From: Actinomycetota bacterium
GTDB taxonomy: Bacteria; Actinomycetota; Coriobacteriia; Anaerosomatales; PHET01
Direction of reading: 5' to 3'
NCBI GenBank assembly: GCA_029265315.1
Contig: JAJUJM010000003.1
Location: forward strand, 62,001 to 126,000
DNA length: 64,000 bases
Made by a program: the position numbers and the translations under genes. Of the stretch, positions 39,313 through 50,462 are shown piece after piece; positions within the stretch are counted from its first letter, which is position 1; each line of letters starts with the position of its first letter. Under the pieces are notes generated by a model, which ran no database searches, was not told the origin of the DNA, and saw only the letters and a list, made by a program, of their open reading frames with translations.

Positions 39313-40623
39313 GTGTCATTCACGTTCATCGCATCGATGTTCGCGCTTGGGCTGGGCACCAGCTTGCACTGCGTGTCCATGTGCGGCCCGCTCGTCCTGA
39401 CCTATGCGGTCAAGTGCGAGGACTCGGGTCCGTGGTACCGCAAGCTGATGCCGAACATCGCGTACCAAGGCGCCAAGGTCGCGAGCTACATGCTCGTGGG
39501 CCTGTTGCTTGGCGCCATCGGTTCGCTCATCGATTTCGATGCATTGCGTCCGTACGTCATGTACCTGGCTGGTGCGTTCATGATCGTCCTGGGCCTGGGC
39601 ATGACGGGCAAGGTCAAGTGGGCGGCACGCTTCACTCCGAAGCCGCCCCGCTTCCTCATGGCCGGCCTCAGCAAGCTTCGTCGGAAAGCTTCTGCGGACG
39701 CCGAAGCCGGCGAAAGCTCGCTCGGCACTCCAATCCTGTTCGGCCTTATGACGGGCTTGCTGCCCTGTGGTCCGCTCATGGCGGCCCAGGTCTCAGCAGC
39801 CGCGTCGGGCAGTGCCGTCCTCGGTGCGCTCGGGATGGCTGCGTTCGCCGTCGGCACGGCACCGTTGATGGTGGCATTCGGGACAGCCGGGTCACTCATC
39901 CCGCGTGTCTGGAAAGAGCGCATGATGCTCGTTCTGGCCGTGGGCGTCATCGTCTTCGGCTTGGTGTTCATCAACCGTGGCCTCATGCTCACCGGAGCTC
40001 CGGTGAATTTCGGTACGTTGCGCTCAGCGGTGCTGGGCGGTCCGTCAGTGGACACGACTCAGTACCGGAAGGGGGCCGACGGCGTCGTCGAAGTCCCGCT
40101 CGTCATCGAGAACACCCAGTTCGTGCCGTCCACGGTGCGGATACCGGCCGATACGCCGGTACGCATCCTCGTGGACCGTCGTGAGGACAATGCGTGCTCT
40201 GACCAGGTCGCACTGCCGCAGCTGGGCATCCTCAAGGACGTGGCGCCGTTCGCGGTGACCCCGATAGAGCTGCCTGCGACCAACGCCGGTACCTACACGC
40301 TCACGTGTGGCATGGGCATGATGTCCGGTCAGCTCGTGGTGGGTGGTGGCGGTGCCGCGGGCGGCTCGTCAGCTGGGCTGTGGCTGCTCATCGCGGCCGC
40401 TGCCGCTGGCGGCGCACTCTGGATCGCCAAACGCCGTGATGACCGGCTGGCTCCGCAGTCGGCAGCGCCGTCCGAGCGTAAGGCGGCACCGGCCGTCGCG
40501 GCCGCGTCGTCCGGGGACACTTCCGGTCTGTTCGGTTTCAGTCCAGCTGAGCTCATCATCGTCGCGGTCGCCATCGGCGCCGCGCTCATCGCCGGCATCA
40601 CGCTCGGCGGCTACTTCAACTGA
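39313..40623 (+). CDS. TauE/SafE (UreH-like) membrane protein fused to a cupredoxin domain
   Basis: 436 residues from GTG 39313 (AGGAGA at 39301-39306 region). Residues about 1-225 are a six-helix COG2836/DsbD-like membrane module with LGTSLHCVSMCGPLVL and LMTGLLPCGPLMAAQV, whose cysteines CxxxC and C-G-P are typical of copper-related members. About 245-345 is a cupredoxin-like domain with NACSDQVALPQLG and TLTCGMGMMSGQLVV, giving Cys and Met copper ligands. Two more membrane helices close the protein. Related fusions accompany cytochrome oxidase or nitrite reductase copper delivery; here it leads a CopA operon, so copper transfer or detoxification is inferred. Confidence 0.75.
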   Translation: MSFTFIASMFALGLGTSLHCVSMCGPLVLTYAVKCEDSGPWYRKLMPNIAYQGAKVASYMLVGLLLGAIGSLIDFDALRPYVMYLAGAFMIVLGLGMTGKVKWAARFTPKPPRFLMAGLSKLRRKASADAEAGESSLGTPILFGLMTGLLPCGPLMAAQVSAAASGSAVLGALGMAAFAVGTAPLMVAFGTAGSLIPRVWKERMMLVLAVGVIVFGLVFINRGLMLTGAPVNFGTLRSAVLGGPSVDTTQYRKGADGVVEVPLVIENTQFVPSTVRIPADTPVRILVDRREDNACSDQVALPQLGILKDVAPFAVTPIELPATNAGTYTLTCGMGMMSGQLVVGGGGAAGGSSAGLWLLIAAAAAGGALWIAKRRDDRLAPQSAAPSERKAAPAVAAASSGDTSGLFGFSPAELIIVAVAIGAALIAGITLGGYFN

Positions 40624-40654
40624 CATCACGGTACTCATCGAGGAGATCACTGAC

Positions 40655-41188
40655 ATGACAACGCGAACCACTTCAGCCACTTTGACCCGCTACCTGATCG
40701 TCGCCGTCTTGGTCGTCGGCGCCTTTTTCGGGGCCTACCGATTCGCTGCCGCGCGCTCCGCGCAACCGGCCAGTACTGTCTTCGCAGCTGCGCCCGGAGG
40801 ACTCCGTCCGGCCCTCAACGTTGGCGGTGGTGCGTCAGCCACGCCCGGATGCGCCTGCTGTGGATCGACGGCGCCGACTGAGGACGGGATCACCGGTGAC
40901 CCCGTCGAGGGTGCCGCGGCGCTGGAGGGCGATGTGCAGCGTATCGCCGTCGACCTGTCCAAGGGGTACTACGACCCGAACGTGATAGTGCTGAAGGCCG
41001 GCGTCCCGGCGGAGATCACGTTCGGTCAGTCGTCGGGTTGCACCGCTCAGGTCATGAGCAAGGACCTGGACTTCTCCGAGGACCTGACCACCGGCCCCGT
41101 TACCGTGAAGCTGCCTGCCCTCGATCCGGGTGAGTACACGTTCTCATGCGGCATGGAGATGGTCTTCGGCAAGGTCGTCGTGGAATAG
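40655..41188 (+). CDS. Membrane-anchored cupredoxin-like protein with CACC motif
   Basis: 177 residues from ATG 40655 (GAGGAG at 40640-40645). One N-terminal anchor (YLIVAVLVVGAFFGAYRFAA). A Cys cluster GCACCGST lies near residue 67. The C-terminal ~90 residues form a cupredoxin-like fold: VDLSKGYYDPNVIVLKAGVP, TFGQSSGCTAQVMS, YTFSCGMEMVFGKVVVE. The Cys and C-G-M-x-M ligands echo the domain of the upstream fusion, so they are paralogous. Likely a periplasm-side copper carrier for CopA or the fusion partner. Confidence 0.75.
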   Translation: MTTRTTSATLTRYLIVAVLVVGAFFGAYRFAAARSAQPASTVFAAAPGGLRPALNVGGGASATPGCACCGSTAPTEDGITGDPVEGAAALEGDVQRIAVDLSKGYYDPNVIVLKAGVPAEITFGQSSGCTAQVMSKDLDFSEDLTTGPVTVKLPALDPGEYTFSCGMEMVFGKVVVE

Positions 41189-41221
41189 ACCATACGTACA
41201 CTCGCGTACTTGGAGGCACCC

Positions 41222-43810
<2,589 letters not shown>

Positions 43811-43831
43811 ACCCACACGAAAGGACCTCCC

Positions 43832-44668
43832 ATGAACCGCTTTCGAATCGCCGTTCTCGCGGCGTCCTTGGCAGCTTCGCTCCTGTCAGCCTCGGGGTGC
43901 GTACCGAGCCCCGCTGAAAAGGAGACCAGCGACGACCCCAAGGTCTGGGGCTACGTGGCCTCGGCTGAGACCGCCCGGCTCGAAGTGACCGACGTGCAGC
44001 AGGGCGTGACGGAGCTCGTCGTTGACCGCGTGCTCGCCCCGGGTGACGCATGGCTGGTCGTGCACGTCGACGACAACGGCAAGCCGGGCATGCGCGTGGG
44101 CCTCGCGCGGGTCACGAAGGGCGAGAGCAGCGACGTGAAGGTCAAGCTCGACAGGATCGGCACGGAGAAGGTGATCGTCGCTCTGCATGCGGACCGCGCG
44201 ACGAAGGGCGAGTTCGACTTCGACATGATGGCGCCCACCATGAGCCCGGACCGTCCGTACTTCGTCGACGAGAAGGAGCTCGCGCGTGTGGTCACCGTAC
44301 GGGAGTTCGGCGTGAAGACGGCGAGAGGATCGGCCGCCATCGAGCTTGAGGACCAGCCCGGCGCGGTGGACTCGCTGGTGGTGAAGCGAGCTCTCGCCCC
44401 AGCGGACGCCTGGGTCGTCGTGCACCTCGACGATGACGGGGCACCCGGCGCCCGAGTGGGCCTTGAGCGCATCGGGGCCGGCGACCATTCAGACGTCGCG
44501 GTCGAGCTGTACCCACTTCCGCTCACCGATCGCCTGTTCGTGGCGATACATGCGGACCGAGGAAAGCCGGGTGTCTTCGAATTCGACATGATGGACAAGG
44601 TCAACAGTCCCGACCAGCCGTACTTCGTCGATGGGGTCGAGGTCGCTTCACCCGTCAGAGTGCGCTAG
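43832..44668 (+). CDS. Lipoprotein with two tandem DUF7282-like repeats
   Basis: 278 residues from ATG 43832 (AAAGGACC just upstream). Lipobox LLSASGC near residue 22. Two homologous units of about 115 residues follow: LVVDRVLAPGDAWLVVHVDD ... PDRPYFVDEKELAR and LVVKRALAPADAWVVVHLDD ... PDQPYFVDGVEVAS. This beta-sandwich repeat resembles DUF7282. Function unknown. It follows copA by 21 bases and may belong to the copper operon as an exterior copper-binding or protective protein, though no Cys/Met ligands stand out. Confidence 0.65.
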   Translation: MNRFRIAVLAASLAASLLSASGCVPSPAEKETSDDPKVWGYVASAETARLEVTDVQQGVTELVVDRVLAPGDAWLVVHVDDNGKPGMRVGLARVTKGESSDVKVKLDRIGTEKVIVALHADRATKGEFDFDMMAPTMSPDRPYFVDEKELARVVTVREFGVKTARGSAAIELEDQPGAVDSLVVKRALAPADAWVVVHLDDDGAPGARVGLERIGAGDHSDVAVELYPLPLTDRLFVAIHADRGKPGVFEFDMMDKVNSPDQPYFVDGVEVASPVRVR

Positions 44669-44741
44669 TCCGACGCGGGCGGATCCTCGTCCGTTTCGGG
44701 CATGAACAACCTCATAGCCAGGAGACGTCGGAGGACGATCG

Positions 44742-45368
44742 ATGCGGATTCTCGTGATCGGGGCTGCCGGCCGCACCGGCAAGCAGGTGGTTGAGCAGGC
44801 ACTGGGGCACGGACATGACGTGCGGGCCTTCATCCGGGCGACCGCACTCGACCTCGATCACGATCGTCTCGAGGTCGTCACCGGTGACGTGCTCGAGTTC
44901 GAGGATGTCGAACCCGCCGTACGGGGTGTCGATGCGGTGGTGTTCGCCGTCGGGTCGGGTGGCGGGCGAGAGGTGACCGTATACTCGCAGGGCATCGCGA
45001 ACGTGCTGCACGCGATGGCCACGCACCGGGTGGACAAGCTCGTCGCGATCAGCGCGGCGGGCGCGTTCGCCCGCAAGGACCCGCGCATCTCGCTCGGGTT
45101 CCGGCTGATGATGTCGACGGTCCTGAAACCGGTCTACGACGATATGGAGCGCATGGAGCAGCGCATCGCCGCTTCAGGGGTGGACTGGACCATCATCCGC
45201 CCAGTGGGGCTGACCGATGGCCCACTGACAGGCGCCTACCGTGTGTCGCTCGACGGGTCTTTGCTGCCCAAGGCCGTGCGGGTCTCGCGGGCAGACGTCG
45301 CCGCACTCGTGCTCAAGGCCGTCGAGACCCGCGCTTACTCGCGGTCGACGCTCGTGATCGCCGAGTGA
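44742..45368 (+). CDS. NAD(P)-binding atypical SDR protein
   Basis: 208 residues from ATG 44742 (GGAGACGTCGGAGG upstream). NAD(P)-binding start MRILVIGAAGRTGKQVVEQA, VVTGDVLEFEDVEPAVRGVD, VVFAVGSGGG, VDKLVAISAAGAFA, WTIIRPVGLTDGPL. Matches SDR_a5/BVR-B-like enzymes that act on flavins, quinones or as protective NAD(P)H sensors. Catalytic Tyr-x3-Lys is absent, as usual for this atypical group. Stands alone; convergent with the LysR gene. Confidence 0.8.
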   Translation: MRILVIGAAGRTGKQVVEQALGHGHDVRAFIRATALDLDHDRLEVVTGDVLEFEDVEPAVRGVDAVVFAVGSGGGREVTVYSQGIANVLHAMATHRVDKLVAISAAGAFARKDPRISLGFRLMMSTVLKPVYDDMERMEQRIAASGVDWTIIRPVGLTDGPLTGAYRVSLDGSLLPKAVRVSRADVAALVLKAVETRAYSRSTLVIAE

Positions 45369-45380
45369 GCTGACCGGATC

Positions 45381-46313
45381 TCAATTGCGAGGGCCGGGAA
45401 GCCGCTTCACCGCCTTTTCGGCATTCGACCGGAGCGCCGCCAGTACCGCGCTTGTCCCAGGCGCACCGCCCGAGCCTCGTCGTATGGCGGCCCACACCAT
45501 CCGGTTGAGCTCAAGGTCGGCGACACGCCTGATCGCCACCCCCGGGGTCTCGTAGACGAGTGCGAGCGGTGGCACGAGCGCCACCCCCAGACCCGCGTCG
45601 ACGGCTGCGAGGATGACGTCGATGTCCATGGAGTGGAAGTCGGTGCGCGGCTCGAAGCCGGCGCGCCTCGCTGCGGAACGCACGAACTCGAGCATGGACG
45701 TCGAGTCCCGGCCCACGATCCACTGGGACTCGGCGAGCGACGTCAGCGCGACCGGCTTCTTGCTGGCCGCGGCAGGGTGTGCGACGGGCAGGGCCAGGTA
45801 GACCGGTTCGGAGAACAGCTGCTCGCGCTCGACGCCCTCGTCCTCGAGTCTGGGCAGCGTGTCCCATTCGTAGGTCAGGGCGACATCGACTTCGCGGGCC
45901 TTCAGTGCGGGGATCGCCTCCTCGGGCTCGAGGTCGACCATGGAGATGCGCAGGTTCGGGTGGGTTTGGTTCAGTTCGAGGAGTGCGGGAACGAGCACGG
46001 TGCGGGCGGCGCTGGGGAACGCCGACACCCGCACGTGACCGACGATGCCCTTGGACGCGTTCGCGAGGTCGGCTTCGGCCTTCTCGATCGCGGCGAGGAT
46101 GTGTTCGGTGTTGCGGACGAGCCGTGCTCCCGCGTCGGTCAGCTGTACGCCGCGCCCCCGGCGTTCGAGCAGTGGTACACCAGCCTCTCGTTCAAGAACC
46201 GCCATCTGCTGGGAGACCGCAGAAGGCGTCATGAACAGCGCTTCAGCGGCTGCGGCCAACGTGCCGCGGGCCGCCACTTCTCTCAGGACGAGCAGTCGAT
46301 TCACGTTGAGCAT
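45381..46313 (-). CDS. LysR-type transcriptional regulator
   Basis: 310 residues, start at ATG 46313 (MLNVNRLLVL); an upstream 46325 start is less likely. Helix-turn-helix at about 3-60: VLREVAARGTLAAAAEALFM, TPSAVSQQMAVLEREAGVPL. Then the periplasmic-binding-type effector domain to the end. Divergent from a 32-residue membrane peptide gene. A palindrome CTTAC-N7-GTAAG in the gap fits its binding site. Effector unknown. Confidence 0.85.
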   Translation of the reverse strand: MLNVNRLLVLREVAARGTLAAAAEALFMTPSAVSQQMAVLEREAGVPLLERRGRGVQLTDAGARLVRNTEHILAAIEKAEADLANASKGIVGHVRVSAFPSAARTVLVPALLELNQTHPNLRISMVDLEPEEAIPALKAREVDVALTYEWDTLPRLEDEGVEREQLFSEPVYLALPVAHPAAASKKPVALTSLAESQWIVGRDSTSMLEFVRSAARRAGFEPRTDFHSMDIDVILAAVDAGLGVALVPPLALVYETPGVAIRRVADLELNRMVWAAIRRGSGGAPGTSAVLAALRSNAEKAVKRLPGPRN

Positions 46314-46325
46314 AGATAAGCACAA

Positions 46326-46342
46326 CTTACTCTATATGTAAG
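46326..46342. promoter_or_regulatory. LysR-type (T-N11-A) operator
   Basis: CTTAC-TCTATAT-GTAAG, perfect five-base arms that satisfy the LysR T-N11-A rule, 12 bases upstream of the LysR start and ending 10 bases before a plus-strand -35 element, an activator position. Confidence 0.55.
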
Positions 46343-46352
46343 AACACAGCAA

Positions 46353-46381
46353 TTGAACTACATGATATCGGGTCCGATACT
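46353..46381 (+). promoter_or_regulatory. Promoter of the 32-residue peptide gene
   Basis: TTGAAC (46353-46358), exact 17-base spacer, GATACT (46376-46381), 58 bases before ATG 46440 and directly downstream of the LysR-type site. Confidence 0.5.
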
Positions 46382-46439
46382 ACACATGAGGCCGGATGAT
46401 CCATGAGTGTCCCGCACCGGCCGTGAGAAGGAGGCCACG

Positions 46440-46538
46440 ATGTTCGACAGCTTCAGCGAAGGGTCCGTCTACTACGGTCGAACCTTCCTGCTCGTCGCCG
46501 GCGCCATCGCGCTCGCGCTCATCGCCACTGCGCTGTAG
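46440..46538 (+). CDS. 32-residue single-pass membrane peptide
   Basis: ATG 46440 follows AAGGAGG at 46428-46434 by five bases, a textbook site. The product is MFDSFSEGSVYYGRTF then one hydrophobic helix (LLVAGAIALALIATAL) ending at TAG. It has a promoter, a LysR-type operator and GC hairpins behind it, so translation is well supported although the gene is very short. Probably a LysR-controlled membrane peptide; function unknown. Confidence 0.65.
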   Translation: MFDSFSEGSVYYGRTFLLVAGAIALALIATAL

Positions 46539-46556
46539 TCCTGGTCCGCTCCCTTG

Positions 46557-46586
46557 GGCCGCCGCTGGCATCCCCCGGCGGCGGCC
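46557..46586 (+). terminator. GC-hairpin after the small peptide gene
   Basis: GGCCGCCG (46557-46564) pairs with CGGCGGCC (46579-46586); no T-tract. Terminator-like. Confidence 0.35.
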
Positions 46587-46624
46587 AGGGTCCTCCTCGG
46601 TCTCCGACGGCCGTCGTCCCTACC

Positions 46625-46653
46625 CGACGCTCCGTGAGAATCACGGGGCGTCG
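46625..46653 (+). terminator. Second hairpin after the small peptide gene
   Basis: CGACGC-T-CCGTGA (46625-46637), loop GAA, TCACGG-G-GCGTCG (46641-46653), followed by TTCGTTG. Twelve base pairs with one mismatch. Confidence 0.5.
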
Positions 46654-46742
46654 TTCGTTGTGGGAATCGTCGTTGACAAGCGGGCCGTCGGGCGCGAACT
46701 ATGACTAGCGAGCGCGGTCGCCCGGTAGCGAGGAGGCATGGG

Positions 46743-47138
46743 ATGGACGAGCGTACACGTGTGGGGATGCCGCGCCCTGCTCTGCTCAGGCGCGGCGCGA
46801 CGGTCGACCCGGTCTTCTGGATCGCGTTCGCTGTGTCCACCCTGTTCGTCGCGGCCCAGATCGCGTTCGCGGTCGCCTTCGTGCCGGTGATGCTGTTCGC
46901 CTACCGGGAGGCGGGACTCGAACTGCCGTGGCTGCTCGGTGTGGCCGACGCGCTCGGACCCCTGGGTATCGTCCTCGTGCTCGCGATACTCGACGCCCTC
47001 GTGTTCGCCGTGTTCGCATGGGCTTCCAAGCGCTACTGGCTCGGTCTGCTGTTCATTCCTCCTCTGCTGTATCTACTCGCCGCGTTCGTGCTGTTCGCCT
47101 CAGGATTCTCCGGGACCGAGGCCATCTTCTTGCGCTGA
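46743..47138 (+). CDS. Hypothetical three-helix membrane protein
   Basis: 131 residues from ATG 46743 with AGGAGG at 46731-46736. Basic N-terminus, then three membrane segments: PVFWIAFAVSTLFVAAQIAF, WLLGVADALGPLGIVLVLAI with LDALVFAVFAW, and YWLGLLFIPPLLYLLAAFVL. No family recognised. Follows the LysR/peptide region and precedes hisG; own promoter not clear. Confidence 0.6.
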   Translation: MDERTRVGMPRPALLRRGATVDPVFWIAFAVSTLFVAAQIAFAVAFVPVMLFAYREAGLELPWLLGVADALGPLGIVLVLAILDALVFAVFAWASKRYWLGLLFIPPLLYLLAAFVLFASGFSGTEAIFLR

Positions 47139-47144
47139 AGACGG

Positions 47145-47173
47145 TTCACTTCCTCACTTCAGCACAGTAGAGT
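47145..47173 (+). promoter_or_regulatory. Promoter of hisG
   Basis: TTCACT (47145-47150), exact 17-base spacer, TAGAGT (47168-47173), 66 bases before the hisG ATG. Confidence 0.5.
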
Positions 47174-47239
47174 GATGGGGTCTTCGTGGCGCACCAGCGC
47201 CGCAACGGACCGTCTGAAGTGATGGAGGAGACTCACGCC

Positions 47240-48112
47240 ATGCTTTCGCTCGCTCTGCCCAAAGGCTCGCTCGAAGAACAGACGTTGCTGCTGTTCAGCC
47301 AGGCCGACATCGCCATAAAGAGGTCGAGTCGCGAGTACAACCCCACCTGTGAGGACCCTCGCATCGAACGCGTGAAGATCCTGCGGCCCCAGGAGATCCC
47401 CCTGTACGTCGAGCAGGGCTACTTCGACCTTGGGATCACAGGGCACGACTGGGTCCGTGAGAGCGGGGCTGATGTCGTCGAGGTCGCCGAACTGCCGTAC
47501 GCCAAGACCGGGACGGGCGTCGTGAAGATGGTGCTCGCCGTGCCGCAGGAATCCCCGATCGAAAGCGCGCGCGACATCCCGCCGAAGAGTCGCATCACCA
47601 CTGAGTTCCCCAAGGTGACCAAGGCGTTCTTCGACGAGCTCGGCATCGACGTCGAGGTGCACTTCAGCTACGGCGCGACCGAGGCGAAGGTCCCCGAGAT
47701 GATGGACGCGCTCGTCGACCTGACCGAGACCGGTTCGACGCTGCGTCGTAATGGCTTGAAGATCGTCGACGTGATCCTCACCTCGACGACTCGTCTGGTG
47801 GCGAGCCATGATGCCTGGGCTGACCCGGTCAAGCATCGCGAGATCGAGGAGATCCGCACACTGCTCCTGGGTGTCATCGAGGCGCGAGGTCGTGTGCTGC
47901 TCTCGCTCAACGTGGCTCACGACAAGCTTGACGATGTCATCGCCGTGCTCCCGGCGATGAAGCGCCCGACCGTCAACAAACTCTACGGTTCTGAGGACTA
48001 CGAGATCACGACGGTGGCCGACAAGTGCGACGTGAACGTGCTCATCCCGCGGCTGAAATCGGCGGGCGCAGAGGACATCCTCGAGCTGCCCATCAGCAAG
48101 ATCGTCCGCTGA
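47240..48112 (+). CDS. hisG: ATP phosphoribosyltransferase, long form
   Basis: 290 residues from ATG 47240 (GGAGGAG at 47224-47230; an in-frame ATG at 47222 has a poorer site). LSLALPKGSLEEQTLLLF, DLGITGHDWVRESGADVVEV, VPQESPIESARDIPPKSRI, YGATEAKVPEMMDALVDLTETGSTLRRNGL (PRPP/product site). Residues about 210-290 are the ACT-like histidine-binding domain (LPAMKRPTVNKLYG), so it is the hexameric, feedback-inhibited HisG(L). Catalyses the first histidine step. No other his gene is nearby. Confidence 0.96.
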   Translation: MLSLALPKGSLEEQTLLLFSQADIAIKRSSREYNPTCEDPRIERVKILRPQEIPLYVEQGYFDLGITGHDWVRESGADVVEVAELPYAKTGTGVVKMVLAVPQESPIESARDIPPKSRITTEFPKVTKAFFDELGIDVEVHFSYGATEAKVPEMMDALVDLTETGSTLRRNGLKIVDVILTSTTRLVASHDAWADPVKHREIEEIRTLLLGVIEARGRVLLSLNVAHDKLDDVIAVLPAMKRPTVNKLYGSEDYEITTVADKCDVNVLIPRLKSAGAEDILELPISKIVR

Positions 48113-48181
48113 AACCCACGGCTCCCTCACACTTCGGAGCGTCTCACGCGCTAGACTGGGTGGTCGAGAAGGAGCGTGATG

Positions 48182-48892
48182 ATGGCCAAGACGGGGTGGT
48201 GCCGCGAGTGCGGCGAGTGGGTCCGGACCGAAGGCGACGGGACGTGCCCGAAGGGACACGGCGCGGAGTGTATCGACGCCGTGCATTCGTCTGAACCGGG
48301 TTCGACCGCCTCGCAGGGCGTGGGTGTCGGCGAGATGCCCGCGTCGTTCGAGAGGTTCGGCTGGGGCGCATACTTCCTCATGCCCATCTGGGGCGTCGTG
48401 TACGGCTCGAACGCGGTGCTCGGCTGGTGGCTCTTGAGTCTGCTCGCCACGTTCGTCATCGTCTCTCTGGCTGCCGGCGTCACGCAGCCGGCTGCTCTCG
48501 CGGCCGTTTCGTCGGCGTCGTCGGTCGTCCAGATCGCGATCCACCTGTGGGTTGGGATGAACGCGTATCGCTGGCTGTGGAAGCGCGAACAGATGCGTCT
48601 GGCCCTCGTGCCCGATGCACGCCCGCGCTTCTCGGTGTCGACGTTCATGGCCAAGCAGGTGCGCTGGCTCGTGGCAGGAGCGACGCTCACGGTGTTGTCC
48701 GTGCTTGGTCTCGCGTTCCTGCTCACCGGCGACCCGAACGCCGTGGCTGTGCGAGAGCAGCTCGGCGTGACTCCCACCGAGATCATGGCTGCCGCTGTGT
48801 GGACGGTCGCCGAAGTCGCGTTCGCCGTGTGGCTGGCGGGCCGCATGCGTCGCGGTGAAGCCGACGACGATGTGCTCGACCAGACGGCCTAG
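48182..48892 (+). CDS. Zinc-ribbon membrane protein (DUF2628-like)
   Basis: 236 residues from ATG 48182; GTG 48176 and ATG 48179 are also possible behind AAGGAG (48169-48174). A small N-terminal zinc-ribbon (GWCRECGEW, DGTCPKGHG) is followed by an AERFGWGAYFLMPIWGVVYG-type segment, as in DUF2628 proteins, and four membrane helices. The tail is acidic. Function unknown. Confidence 0.55.
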   Translation: MAKTGWCRECGEWVRTEGDGTCPKGHGAECIDAVHSSEPGSTASQGVGVGEMPASFERFGWGAYFLMPIWGVVYGSNAVLGWWLLSLLATFVIVSLAAGVTQPAALAAVSSASSVVQIAIHLWVGMNAYRWLWKREQMRLALVPDARPRFSVSTFMAKQVRWLVAGATLTVLSVLGLAFLLTGDPNAVAVREQLGVTPTEIMAAAVWTVAEVAFAVWLAGRMRRGEADDDVLDQTA

Positions 48893-48905
48893 GATGCCCG
48901 GGCCC

Positions 48906-49730
48906 ATGCAGGCGAGCGACGCCCTCACCATCGCACACGGAGTCCAGATGCCTCGGCTGGGCTTCGGCACGTACAAGTCGCTGCCGGGCGAGGTCGAGGG
49001 GGCGGTCGAGTACGCACTGCGAGTGGGGTACCGCAGCATTGACACCGCTTCTCTCTACGGCAACGAGGAGGGGGTCGGGGCGGGGTTGCGTGCGAGCGGC
49101 GTTCCTCGCAGCGAGGTGTTCGTCACGACGAAGGTCTGGAACGACGAGCAGGGCTTCGAGGGCACGCGGGCCGCGCTCGCTCGCTCGCTTGAGCGTCTGG
49201 GGCTTGAGTACGTGGACCTCTACCTTGTGCACTGGCCGGTGCGCGCGCACCTCGAGGGCACCTGGCGTGCGATGGAGTCGCTGCTTGCAGAGGGTCTGAC
49301 GCGCGCGATCGGTGTGTGCAACTTCCTGCCGCACCAACTCGACGCGCTGCTGAGGATCGCCGAGGTCCCGCCCGCGCTCGACCAGGTCGAGTTCCACCCG
49401 TGGCTCCAACAACCGCAGCTCCAGATGTATCTGGCAGAGCATGACATCTCGCTCGAGGCATGGGCGCCCCTCATGAAGGGCCGCGTCGGCGAGGAGCCGT
49501 CACTGGCCGCTGTGGCCGCTCGCCACGGGGTCACGCCGGCCCAGGTCGCCATCCGTTGGATTCTCCAACAGGGCTACATGACGATCCCGAAGTCGGTGCA
49601 CGAGGAGCGCATCCGAGAGAACTTCGACGTGTTCGGCTTCGAGCTCGATGACGAGGACATGCTCATGATCGGGCAGGCCGACCGTGGACAGCGCTTGGGC
49701 CCCGATCCGGACCTTTACGCCTGGGAGTGA
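48906..49730 (+). CDS. Aldo/keto reductase (AKR5-like)
   Basis: 274 residues from ATG 48906 (an ATG at 48894 adds four). The AKR barrel: MPRLGFGTYKSLPGEVEGAV, GYRSIDTASLYGNEEGVG with Asp and Tyr of the tetrad, FVTTKVWNDEQGFEGTRAAL (Lys), LYLVHWPVRA (His), AIGVCNFLPHQLDALL, TIPKSVHEERIRENFDVF (NADPH-binding). Resembles 2,5-diketo-gluconate reductase-type enzymes; substrate open. Followed by a bidirectional hairpin. Confidence 0.88.
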   Translation: MQASDALTIAHGVQMPRLGFGTYKSLPGEVEGAVEYALRVGYRSIDTASLYGNEEGVGAGLRASGVPRSEVFVTTKVWNDEQGFEGTRAALARSLERLGLEYVDLYLVHWPVRAHLEGTWRAMESLLAEGLTRAIGVCNFLPHQLDALLRIAEVPPALDQVEFHPWLQQPQLQMYLAEHDISLEAWAPLMKGRVGEEPSLAAVAARHGVTPAQVAIRWILQQGYMTIPKSVHEERIRENFDVFGFELDDEDMLMIGQADRGQRLGPDPDLYAWE

Positions 49731-49736
49731 CACGAG

Positions 49737-49762
49737 AAGGGGCGCCACAGCGGGCGCCCCTT
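49737..49762. terminator. Bidirectional hairpin between aldo/keto reductase and rubrerythrin
   Basis: AAGGGGCGCC (49737-49746), loop ACAGCG, GGCGCCCCTT (49753-49762): perfect 10-bp stem at the convergence point. T-tract absent apart from the stem ends. Confidence 0.7.
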
Positions 49763-49786
49763 GGCAGTGCGTCTTGTGGTGGTGAC

Positions 49787-50362
49787 TCAGTAGTTCTCGC
49801 ACCACAGCTCGTAGTACGCCTGCGGATGTTTGCACGCCGGGCACAGCTCAGGCGCCGACGGGCCCTCGTGGACGTACCCGCAGTTGCGGCACTTCCAGCG
49901 CACGAGAGTCTCGCGTGCGAACACGCGCCGGTTCTCGACGTTCTCGAGCAGCTTGCGGTACCGCTTCTCATGCCAGCTCTCGACCTCGGCGATCTCGCGG
50001 AATGAGGTGGCCACCGCCGGAAAGCCTTCCTCGTCGGCGACGTCGGCGAAGTTCGGGTAAAGCTCGCTCCACTCTTCCTTCTCGCCCTCGGCTGCGGCCA
50101 GGAGGTTCTCGGCGGTCGTGCCTATCCTGCCGGCCGGGTACATCGCCGTGATCTCGACCGGGCCGCCCTCGAGGTACTTGAAGAAGACCTTCGCGTGCTC
50201 CTTCTCGTTGTCGGCGGTCTCGGTGAACAGAGCGCTGATCTGTTCGAAGCCCTCCTTCTTCGCCTGGCTCGCGAAGTAGTTGTAACGCATGCGCGCCTGG
50301 CTCTCGCCGGCGAACGCCTTGAGCAGGTTCTGCTCGGTGCGGGTTCCCTTGATGCTGGGCAT
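49787..50362 (-). CDS. Rubrerythrin
   Basis: 191 residues from ATG 50362 behind AAAGGAG (+ strand CTCCTTT). N-terminal diiron four-helix bundle: KGTRTEQNLLKAFAGESQAR, ADNEKEHAKVFFKYLEGG (ExxH), REIAEVESWHEKRYRKLLE. C-terminal rubredoxin-like domain: WKCRNCGYVHEG and LCPACKHPQAYYEL with four Cys. Reduces hydrogen peroxide in anaerobes with electrons from NADH via rubredoxin. Supports an anaerobic lifestyle. Confidence 0.96.
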   Translation of the reverse strand: MPSIKGTRTEQNLLKAFAGESQARMRYNYFASQAKKEGFEQISALFTETADNEKEHAKVFFKYLEGGPVEITAMYPAGRIGTTAENLLAAAEGEKEEWSELYPNFADVADEEGFPAVATSFREIAEVESWHEKRYRKLLENVENRRVFARETLVRWKCRNCGYVHEGPSAPELCPACKHPQAYYELWCENY

Positions 50363-50462
50363 GGAGGCTCCTTTCGGTGCATCGGGGACAGTGAGTAGGT
50401 GATACCCGAAGCCGAGGCCGGCTACGCGCCGTTTGGCTCAGGGCCGCGACGCGGCGTGGCCG

